DNA from: Monarcha castaneiventris obscurior
Lineage: Eukaryota; Chordata; Aves; Passeriformes; Monarchidae
Direction: 5' to 3'
Length of the DNA: 64,000 nt
Assembly (NCBI GenBank): GCA_026261815.1
Contig: JAMPIT010000886.1
Span: forward strand, 19,636,001 to 19,700,000
The notes under the pieces are model-generated. The model ran no database searches and had not been told where the DNA came from. It saw only the letters and a list, made by a program, of their open reading frames with translations. The position numbers and the translations under genes are program-made. Of this stretch, positions 55,782 to 64,000 are shown piece by piece; position 1 is the first letter of the stretch; each line of letters starts with the position of its first letter.

Positions 55782-56627
55782 TACATGACAGCATTTATTA
55801 GTTGTTTTAACACATCTCCTAGTGGCAGATGCACCCTGAGGGGAGTTGACTCTGGGACCCTTCTGTCCCCAGCCCATGAGACTGGCCATGGCTGGGACCA
55901 CTGACAATGCCTGACACACTCTGCAGTACAGAGCTGGACGCTGCTCACTTTTTAGGGCTTGAGGCAGTAGGTAGTCAAGTAAAATGGACTGTTTAATATT
56001 GTAAAAGAGGCACACCACAGGTAACAGCCACTAAAGTTCATGGGATGCAGTTCCTTGCATCACAGAGAAGGGAGAGCCCAGACAGATCCCCTCCCTACAC
56101 AGCCTTAAAAAACAGCAGGAATTTTCCATTTCAGTGCTGTTCTCATCAGTAATCTATTAGGGCTTCCCTGCAGAGTAGCAGCAGGTTTGGGCTCTGTTCT
56201 TCCCCAAAATTGGGGACCATGGAGAGGGCAGTGCTGCTTTGAGAGGAATTTCCCAAGAAGAATCTTGGTGCATGCAGGATTCTATCAGTCCCCAGGAAGG
56301 AAGTGAGGTACAAGGCAAACCCAAGTGATGCAAAGAAGAAGGAAAAGCAGAACCACAACCCCAAGGTCTTCAGCCCTCAGCCTCTTCCCCTTTGTCCGAT
56401 TACCAGCCTGCCACAACTCGCACCTCACTCTGGCATGCCACCCACTGCAAGGCAGACACACCAAAGGCCAATGTGCAAGTTACTCTGAAGGCTGTTACCC
56501 AGAGTGATCTCTTCCTAAACCCCATCACACCCATCCCATCAGGCACTTGGGCTCCAGACAGAAGCAAAAAGTTTCCCCTTCCCTTTCTTCCCACTTCCAT
56601 CCCAATCTCTTCTTCCATCCCTTGGTT
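55775..56627 (-). other. ELOVL3: ELOVL3 3' UTR (approximate)
   Basis: Non-coding sequence runs from the ELOVL3 stop codon to just beyond the AATAAA at 55794-55799. No conserved motif is recognised. Confidence 0.5.
55794..55799 (-). terminator. ELOVL3: Probable ELOVL3 polyadenylation signal
   Basis: AATAAA on the minus strand lies about 830 bases after the ELOVL3 stop. It is followed by a GATT-repeat and T-rich stretch that could serve as the downstream element. I saw no closer AATAAA. Confidence 0.5.
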
Positions 56628-57049
56628 TTAATCCCCCTTTGATTTGCGGGTACCACTCAGATAAGTTCTTATGAAGAAGTTGGAGAAGAGGACCAATAAA
56701 GAGGTATACAAGCAGGTTGACGTGAGCAACATTGGCCAGCTTATTTGGCAGAGCTTATCATCCTTCCAGAACAATATACCGATGTTCATTACTACAAATC
56801 CTGTCATCTGCACCATCTGTGAAGTGGTGATTAGCATGGCGATGGAGGTGGGTACCCGCATGCCCATGGCTGTCACAGTGTAGTAGCCGTACGTCAAACA
56901 ATGGACACTGAGGTTCAAGGCTGCGTTCCACCCCAAGCCAGCCGCCATACCCTTATAGGCCCACCAGCCTGTAATCAACGCGGTTAAGTGGTGATACCAG
57001 TGGAGGAAGATGAGGTTCTTTTTCCGGAGAACAATGAACAGAGTGTCAC
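56628..57049 (-). CDS. ELOVL3: ELOVL3 exon 4 (catalytic histidine box to stop)
   Basis: The acceptor is CCAACCCCAG. The exon completes Gly133 and encodes DTLFIVLRKKNLIFLHWYHH and the remaining membrane segments, ending TRKSKGD with TAA at 56628-56630. It carries the histidine box, the NxxxHxxxYxYY motif and TxxQxxQ. Confidence 0.95.
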
Positions 57050-59918
57050 CTGGGGTTGGGGAGAGTTGTATCATTAGTCAGATGAAAGCACAGCAGTTGC
57101 ACAAGTTTTCATGTGAGACAGACCAAGCAAGCTTCAATGCTGAAGCCGTTATGTGGTTTGATCCCACCAAAACCTAGGTTCCCATTGAAATAATCTGTAT
57201 TGAAAAAGACCATTTAGGCACCCTACCTGCTGCCATGTTTTTAGAGAGAGCCCCTTGCCCCAGGCTTGCTTTCCCAGATCTACATGCACAGCACTTCAGA
57301 CCTGCTCTTCTTTACCTCTTTGTATGAAAACTGGGTGGAAAGCCCAGCCCTTCCTGCCTGTCTGCTGGCCCCTTGCCACAGTCATTCCAGTGCAGAATTG
57401 CCTAGTCCTGGCACCGGCCTGGGGATCAAACTAGAGCAATAACATCAGTCTGCAACCCCATGGAGAGCAAGCATATCATCTGAGTTGAGCAATAGGGAGC
57501 AAGGAAATAAGTGACACATGCACATTCTCCAAGTAACATTTGGACAGAGACCTGTAGAAGAAAATCTGCTTGTAAAAGCAAAGGAGTTATAAACACACAG
57601 GATAAGGAGAAATTTCAGACTCACCCAGTTCAACAAGTTTGCTCATCACAAATAGATAAATCCAAAGTTTGGAAACAGGGTGGATGTAGAAAGATTGACT
57701 ACACACTGATCGCTGAACTCCCTTGTTAAGGAGGAGAAAGGCCAGTTGCTTCCAGACCCGGCAGGCTGCAATGAAACTGCAAGAAAACCAGAGGAGAGCT
57801 GAACACTGTGCCCAGGGCCTCAACATAGCCTCTGATAGCCCTGCACCCATGGATATTCAGGTAACTCCATCTTGATGCTCAGGGCAGTCTCGGAGACATT
57901 TAAACAAACTTTTGCCTTCTTAGACTTCCTAGCAAGTTTTAGCCAGGATTTAAAACCTATTCCTGCAAGATAGAGCAGCATCAGAGTGCTCCCTCATTAA
58001 ACCCCCTGCTTCTACTGCTTGAAGAGGCACTTGAGCAAAAGCTGCCCTGCCTGATGAGAAATGGAGAGCAATTGTCCTGATGTCCCACCATTTGACATGG
58101 GCCCGCAGGACAGGCCCAGGGAGCATTTACAACCTCCTGTGGCAGGCAGGAAACCTACAGCTTATGAGAAGAAATACCACTTTTTCTTTGTTATCAACCT
58201 GTACGTTTCATTTGCACAAGCTTGTCTCTGAACCATGAACAGTCATCCCCTGACCCCATCTCCCTCCCACAACCTGTCATTTTACAGACTACTGCCATAC
58301 CCTGCCGACAGTGGACAACCAGCACCCCTTTGACCTTATCAAAGCAAACTGGAGTTGAAGAGACAGTAGTCTAGTTTTCCTCTGTCCCACCAAACAGACA
58401 GAAAAAGTTGTGGAGATGAGGGCAATTTTCTATAATTGGCATGTGCTTGATTAAATACGGAGCATGGGCTGAAACATTTTCATGGCCACTGCAGGAAACC
58501 TTTACTGTAAGACTGGACAGTTTGAAAACACAATTTAGATAATCTTTTGTGCTTCTGTGAGTGTAGCAGAATTTTCCCCACCTCCTACACAACAGGATTA
58601 GAGAAACTTGGGAGGGGGACGGGGGGAGGAAGGGAAGAGAAAGACATCTAAATTTTAAAGAGTAATAGGCCTCAAATCAAACTTGCAATTGGCAGGCACC
58701 CTTTGAATGAGGGATGATCCCTGCTCTTGCAGGCTTCACATTTAAATCTATCTACTAATGATTTTCAAGCACACTCCCCAGCAATCCTTTTATAACTCAT
58801 TTGACTTGCTGGAGTATTTCTAGTGAGAAATAAATGACTTGTATAAGCAGGTCACTCCCCTAGTTAGAAAGAGCCTTCAAGAGAAAAAATTTTATTTATT
58901 TCCCTAGTGACATAGTGGATAACCAGAACTTTCCACCAATCCAGTTCTGAGGCAAGGTCTACAGCTGTCTCCAGATTTAGCAAAGGCTCTTACCTGAACA
59001 AGGTCAGGCTGAAGGACCACAGGGTTAGTGGTGCACGGAGGCTGAAGGGCCTCTGTTCCTTCATGAAATGCTGGATTCCGAAGACCAGGATCAAATAAAT
59101 AAAACCAATAATAAACGACTTTTGCCTGCAAGTAGAGAAGAAGGAGCAGTCAGGAAAAGACCCAAACTTACCTGCTTTTAGCCAGACTTCTGTAGCCCCA
59201 GGAAAGTACTCTCACCAAGAAACAAAAGATCTCCCATTCTCATGTTAAGCTAGCAAGCAAGAACCCTGGGGACTACACAAAAGAAAGCGAACTGTGTCAT
59301 CATGGAGATTTCCACAAGACCTTGATGGGATGAGGCAGGTTCTGGTAGCCTGTGAGCAGGATCCAAAGCAAATACATCAATGCATTTCATCTACAGAATG
59401 CCTGTATAGGATGTCTAAAAAGGCCAGCTTCATGTAAGCTAGAGCCTCAAGTGCCTTGTGTTACATCCCACACCTTTTCAAGTTTTAGTGCAGCATGGCA
59501 GGGCTGAGTGCCCTATTTGCCACTGTAAGGGCTGCAGTGGCCATCCGTGGTTGCTCTTTACCCTCTTGCCACATCACCATGTCCCTACAAGCTGCAGCAC
59601 CACCTGGACCACTGTCAGCTCTGCCGCATGCACTGCTGCAGCCCTTCTTCCACAGCCTCAGGTATGCAGCAAGAGACCCCCAACCTTCTCCTCCTCGGGA
59701 CTGAAGATCCTCACAACTGTTCTGCCAAAAGCAGCAGAACCTGATAGGGCTACCCAGAGTTCGGGATGCACCGGGTCAGCAACTTTCTCTCCCCTCTCCT
59801 CTCACCAATTCTCCTCCATCCATTTCACGGCTGCCAGGTGATTGAAGTTCTTCTCGAAGTCATACGCCCCCAGCAGCTGCAGCTCCGACGGGTCAGTGTT
59901 CGCTTCCATATCCTGCAT
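56628..59918 (-). CDS. ELOVL3: ELOVL3, complete coding sequence in four exons
   Basis: Very-long-chain fatty acid elongase of the ELOVL family, a multi-pass ER membrane enzyme. It condenses malonyl-CoA with saturated or monounsaturated acyl-CoA, the first step of chain elongation. The four exons join in frame to 272 residues (ELOVL3 and ELOVL6 have 265-270). Family signatures are KLVELGDT (128-135), the HWYHH histidine box (149-153), NLSVHCLTYGYY (178-189) and TTSQMVQ (207-213). The C-terminus KSKGD fits a KxKxx ER-retrieval signal. The family usually has Met where this protein has Thr185. By sequence it belongs to the ELOVL3/6 pair, and its place next to PITX3, in the human order and orientation, decides for ELOVL3. 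The start at 59918 is the first Met in a suitable position before YDFEKNF; Met at 59909 is an alternative. Confidence 0.93.
57050..57624 (-). other. ELOVL3: ELOVL3 intron 3
   Basis: A 575-base GT-AG intron splits the KxxELxDT signature. Nothing notable inside. Confidence 0.92.
57625..57776 (-). CDS. ELOVL3: ELOVL3 exon 3
   Basis: This 152-base exon lies between the acceptor GTTTTCTTGCAG and the donor CTGG/GTGAGT. It encodes the second membrane segment and NKGVQRSVCSQSFYIHPVSK, ending LFVMSKLVELG. These are the GLKQSVC and PVSKFW motifs of ELOVL6/3 and the first half of the KxxELxDT signature. Confidence 0.93.
57777..58993 (-). other. ELOVL3: ELOVL3 intron 2
   Basis: A 1.2-kb GT-AG intron. 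It contains a G-rich strip around 58608-58633 on the plus strand with several runs of three or more G. Confidence 0.9.
58994..59125 (-). CDS. ELOVL3: ELOVL3 exon 2
   Basis: This 132-base exon lies between the acceptor CTACTTGCAG and the donor TTCAG/GTAAGA. It completes Trp38 and encodes QKSFIIGFIYLILVFGIQHF, then MKEQRPFSLRAPLTLWSFSL and TLF. It holds the first membrane segment and the R-x-P-F-x-LR-x-PLxLW region shared with ELOVL6. It is readable only in the correct phase, and the other frames are shadows. Confidence 0.92.
59126..59805 (-). other. ELOVL3: ELOVL3 intron 1
   Basis: A 680-base GT-AG intron. Nothing notable inside. Confidence 0.9.
59806..59918 (-). CDS. ELOVL3: ELOVL3 exon 1 (coding part)
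   Basis: It begins MQDMEANTDPSELQLLG and continues AYDFEKNFNHLAAVKWMEEN, matching the YEFEKQF...WMQENW pattern of ELOVL6/3. The donor AATTG/GTGAGA leaves two bases of the Trp38 codon. The same frame stays open upstream to 60152, but that stretch is GC-rich 5' UTR-like sequence without family resemblance. Confidence 0.88.
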
Positions 59919-60160
59919 CTCCGGGAGCGACCCGAAACGAGCAACCCCCGCAGGCTTCAGCGGTGGATATAGTCCCGGGAGTGCGCTCCGCCCCAACATC
60001 ACGGCGCGGTGGGCGGCGGGGCCGGGAGCCGGCCGGTCCGACGGGTAACTGAAGCCTCCCACTCCTGTGTTGGGTAAGGAGGGGGAGGCTCCGGTCACCC
60101 GGTCAGCCTGAGCGGTGGGTCCTCCCTCCCGTTCTCTGGGTACCAGCCCCATCCAGCCCA
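59919..60160 (-). promoter_or_regulatory. ELOVL3: ELOVL3 5' UTR and proximal promoter
   Basis: This is a short GC-rich patch, densest around 60000-60050, immediately upstream of the ELOVL3 start. No TATA box is evident. The transcription start is not resolvable from sequence. Confidence 0.5.
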
Positions 60161-60593
60161 GCTCGTCCCTCAGCAGATGGGCAGGGTGATTCCAATACTG
60201 TCAACCAGCAGCAGGCAAAAATTCCCTTACACTGACTGCGGTTAGCTGTTGTGCCTTCTTCACCACAGACTGAAGCATCTGGCCGCTGCTGGAGACTAGA
60301 TGGGTTCTGGGTAACCTCCTGCTTAAATTCCTGCAGCTGAAAGTGGCTCCAGCACAGTTAAAATCCCCTGAAGGCAGCATATCTCGTTGCACCCTCTGTT
60401 CACTTCACTCATCTTGGTGTGTCACTCAAGTGTCATGTCTTTACACATATGCAGCAGCAGCACCCTACAAAGCTCACAGACTTGGGAGGGGTTTGCCTCA
60501 TGCAGGTTTGTCTCACTGCACCTGCACACAAGTCATCTGCTTAACTGCTGCCTCTTCAAACAGGTGAACATCTGCCTGGGTGAGACATTTTAT

Positions 60594-60750
60594 AGGATTG
60601 TAGAATGCTTTGGGTTAGAAGGGACCTTAAAGATCACCTAGTTCAACCCCTCTGGCATGGGCATGGGCATCTTTCACCAGACCAAGTTGCTCAAAGCCTT
60701 TTCCAGCCAGGCCTTGAACTCTTCTAGGGATTGGGTAGCCACACTTTTCT
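60594..60750 (-). repeat. CR1 LINE 3' end, antisense
   Basis: The plus strand reads ATTGTAGAATGCTTTGGGTT, then GAAGGGACCTTAAAGATCACC and TTCAACCCC. This is the characteristic reversed 3' end of avian CR1. Matching CR1 sequence (CAAGTTGCTCAAAGCC, GCCTTGAACTCTTC) follows to about 60750. It lies about 680 bases upstream of the ELOVL3 start codon. Confidence 0.88.
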
Positions 60751-63700
60751 CTGTATTTGATAACGCAGTAGCGTGAGAAAATCAGGAAAGAATTTGACAT
60801 GCAGGAATTAAAATCCCTTGGCAATTTTTTCACCACTCCTGACTTACACTCCCCGTTTTGCAGAGCACTTGCATGTTTCTGTGGAAAGTTCAGCTTATAT
60901 GTCAGCAGCAGTGGTTTTTGCCATACCCCACACAGGGAAAACACCCTGTACAGGGCATGAGCTCCCACTGTGCCTTGCACAGCTCTCACCTTAGTGTTTC
61001 CAGCTCCAAGGAGGTCCTGCCCCTTTCAGAGGGCTGCAGGTCAGGGATTGTGCAGTCTCCATTACTGGGTCAGTTGTCTTTCATCGGCTACTTTGGGCAG
61101 TAGCATCACCAGGCAGAATATTCAGGTACATGCTGAAGGAAACTTTCATCTGTTGCAAGGGCTTCTGCACACCACAAGACCAGGTGCAACCACCAATAAA
61201 TCCAAGGGTAAGAGCAGAGAAGAGGCAGCACAGTAACACAAACTTTTTTGCACTAGCTTCTAATGCATACAGGTTGACATTCAGTCTCATTATTCAGCAG
61301 CAAAGCCACATTTGGGAACCTTATAAATTTATCCCTCTCCATGCCCTTGACAATGGTTTCACTGTTGCTGACTTCTTTGCCTGCATATTGTCTGTGGATT
61401 CGCTGTTCTTTGATGGAGTACAGTTGTTAGCTGTTTGAGGCACTACAAGTACAAAATACCTGCTTGTTTGACCTATGCTTTAGCAACTGTTAAACAAGGC
61501 CTCCTTTATGTAAGACACCATACAACAAGAGAAACAACCTTTAAATACCTCTTGGGAGATGCAAGGATGAGTTGGATTAGCTGAGTAGAAAAGGTGCTGA
61601 TATTGACATAATTTCTTATTCCTGATTTAGTTCTAGGTTCAGTAAAGTTTTCATTTTGAAACTGTTTCATGCCACATGAACAAGAACGATGTGTCTCCTA
61701 AGGAAGGTCTGTCCACCCATCTCTTAGGTGGTGGCATGTTCAGTTACAGGAGGAGCTCATGGCTGCAGCTGTTTGGTACCATCTGAGCAGGCAGCTGGCA
61801 GCCCTCCCCAAGTGTCTCCTTAGCAGATGGGAACAAGAACAACACATGTAAACAACAGAAGCAGACAGCAGGGATGAGCTCTCAGCATCCTCCAAGATCC
61901 CTGTCTTGCTTAACAAGGCAGGCTTTGTCACAGACTGAAAGCTCACCTGCGCAACCCAGATGCAGTTGTGACATTCTGGTTATCCTCTTTTCTCGCTGGT
62001 GTCAAATACCTGTTTGCACTCCTGGATCTGGGTGAATTAACGTGCAGAGAGCTGCCAAGTCCAGTGCCTGGTCACTGGCACTGCTCAGAACCACTGCTGG
62101 ACTCAGAATGCTTTAGAAGCTGACACGCCATATGGACATCAGGGTGACATGTAAATAAAGAGATGAGCTTATTTTCACACATCACAGTGAACTGCACAGA
62201 GCTCAGCCGCTGCAGGTGAGGAAGTGGAGCCCTAGCAACACTTCACACACAGCAGGAACAACAGGGTGCAGCCCTGAATCAATGGGAGGGGAGCACTTCA
62301 TTTTTCTGTCCTCCAACTGAGTGGGAAGGAGACAGAGACCCTATGGAACAGAAGCCTCCATGCCTTTCTTTTAATGTCCTAATGGCTAGGTAGGACCTCA
62401 AAGAGAAATGCAAATTTTGTGAGGACCATGAAATAAGGTTGTGGATCCTTATGGAGAGCTGGGTTCCATTAGACTTCTTCTACAACATTCCAGAAATAAT
62501 TCTTCTTTAAAGTAGCCCTAAATAGACTAAATCTTCACTTAAAGATTAAATTGCCATTTTCAACAAGAGTTTCAGTTTTCTGGTAAAGATTCACTTTTTC
62601 ACCAATACATATGGACAAAGAATTAGCTTCTGATGTGGTGACTGAGCATCCCTACACTCTTATTAGCCCTGTGGTCAAGAGTACAAGAAAATTGATTTTT
62701 GCACAAATATCACATATTGTATCCCAAGTCTTAAAATAAACCTGTGACAGGACAGTAAACAACAAATAGATTACTTTGGTGGTAGAAAGCACGTTTGCCT
62801 TCTGTCAAGACTTTAGAGCATATTGGTGTTTGTGAAAGACTCCAGGCACCATTCAGAATGAGTAACAACTTGCCAAATTCTGGTACCATACAAAGTGCAG
62901 AAAGTGAGTTCTAGAAAGACAGAGTACCTAATCTCTTTTCTAAGAATACTACAAAAAAACAAAACTAAAACTTTAGGATAGTTAAAGGACAACAAGCATT
63001 TACAGCTCCTTAGCCTCACAAATCAACCGCTTCCATAGCAAGTGACACAAAAAAGACTGCACAGAGAAGTCTGTAGGACTTAAACATAGTGGGTACGAGG
63101 CAGGAGTCAAGAGAGCAGCTACAATAACTAGAACAGGGCAAAACATAACTGTGGGCCAGAGGCAGTGTGGCCACCAAAGCCTTCAATTGCTTGTTGGCTA
63201 TCTGACTGTCACTGTACTGCCACCAACTGCCTGCCTGATCCACACAGGTGGGGACAGGGAAACAAGGAGGCAGAGTTGTTGATTAAAAAAAAAAAATTAG
63301 TTCCAGGTATAATATGCTAGTTCAGATTAGCCTTAAATATGAGACCCCTGACAGCTTGCAGAACAAGAGTGCACACAGAATCAGCCTCACTCAAGCTGGG
63401 CCTTGTTGGTCTGAGCTGTGCTGCCATCCCCACCAGTGCAGAGGACAGACAGTTTTTTGCCCAGGAGGCAAGGCTATTGCACGTAACCACCTCCAAATCA
63501 GCTTGTTGTACTGCCTGTGATTGTTACTTGTGATTTACACATCACAGCAGTGAAAGCCGTTGAGGGATCTCCTTGCACAAGCTTTCATCAAAGCTTAGAA
63601 TAATGACCTAATTCCATATGATCCTCGACTGCAGAGAATACGACTTCATATAAGGGCCCTCCTAGGGCAGCTTCTTCACCACACTGACCACAGTACAAAA

Positions 63701-64000
63701 ACAAAGAACAATCTTTGTTTTCTTGATCAAAATATCTGTTAACCCCTTTGACACCAACAGAGGTGGCATGGCAGGTAAGGCATGATGTTACACATATCAC
63801 AGTTTGTTTTAAGTAGGTTTAATAGGTGAGAAGAAATGGTAAGGATAAGGAAACAAGCCTCTCCTGATTGATACCCTAACTTTGCAAAGCAGCCTAGTTT
63901 TAACACCTATTGCAGCAAAGAACTTGACAGAAGGTGCTGGAGGAGTTGCTCTGAGCTATTAGGCTTACACTCAGCTAATACAAAACTTACGCTCATGTAA
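60751..64000. other. Upstream flank of ELOVL3, no gene recognised
   Basis: I find no exon with family resemblance here. NOLC1, the next gene in human, is not recognisable. The sequence is ordinary non-coding DNA. One cysteine-rich minus-strand open frame (63588-63800) is discussed as a weak observation. Confidence 0.55.

Noticed and set aside
59919..60152. Upstream extension of the ELOVL3 reading frame by up to 78 residues
   Set aside because: The added residues have no counterpart in elongases and would put a long Pro/Gly-rich stretch before the N-terminus. Family length fits the start at 59918 or 59909.
60160..64000. NOLC1 3' end, expected from human gene order
   Set aside because: None of the expected C-terminal NOLC1 sequence was recognised in any frame. 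It may lie beyond the right edge.

Overview
The window looks like avian nuclear DNA, most likely from a passerine (songbird). It has multi-exon genes with GT-AG introns, three GC-rich islands, CR1 LINE fragments carrying the typical ATTCTATGATTCT 3' terminus, and one SINE built from a tRNA-Ile-like head and a CR1-like tail, a structure known from passerines. The gene order GBF1 - PITX3 - ELOVL3 matches the human 10q24 block, with the same relative orientations.

Layout: positions 1 to about 20.9 kb hold the 5' end of GBF1 on the minus strand. Two coding exons are identified (14936-15041, with the start codon, and 13565-13631). The gene runs off the left edge, and its GC-rich promoter lies at about 20.2-21.3 kb. 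Positions 21.3-26.5 kb are the spacer between GBF1 and PITX3, which are divergently transcribed. It holds an ancient LINE relic and AT-rich candidate regulatory sequence. PITX3 is on the plus strand. It has a GC-island promoter at 26.5-28.9 kb, a non-coding first exon ending near 27235, a 14.3-kb first intron, and three coding exons (41603-41711, 46413-46618, 47630-48193) that join into a complete 292-residue paired-type, bicoid-class homeodomain protein with a C-terminal OAR motif. Positions 49.2-55.8 kb separate the convergent PITX3 and ELOVL3 genes. This spacer contains two CR1 fragments and an isolated GC-rich island with a strong CTCF-type motif and a small GC-rich tandem repeat. ELOVL3 is on the minus strand in four coding exons (59806-59918, 58994-59125, 57625-57776, 56628-57049) that give a complete 272-residue fatty-acid elongase. 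Positions 60.1-64 kb have no gene I can support.

The three genes share no pathway. GBF1 is a housekeeping Arf exchange factor, PITX3 is a developmental regulator of lens, midbrain dopamine neurons and muscle, and ELOVL3 is an ER lipid enzyme. The main interest is therefore regulatory: how a tightly controlled developmental gene sits between two unrelated genes, and which non-coding elements separate and control them. Exon boundaries were placed by hand from splice signals, reading frame and remembered family sequence. No alignment or database search was run.
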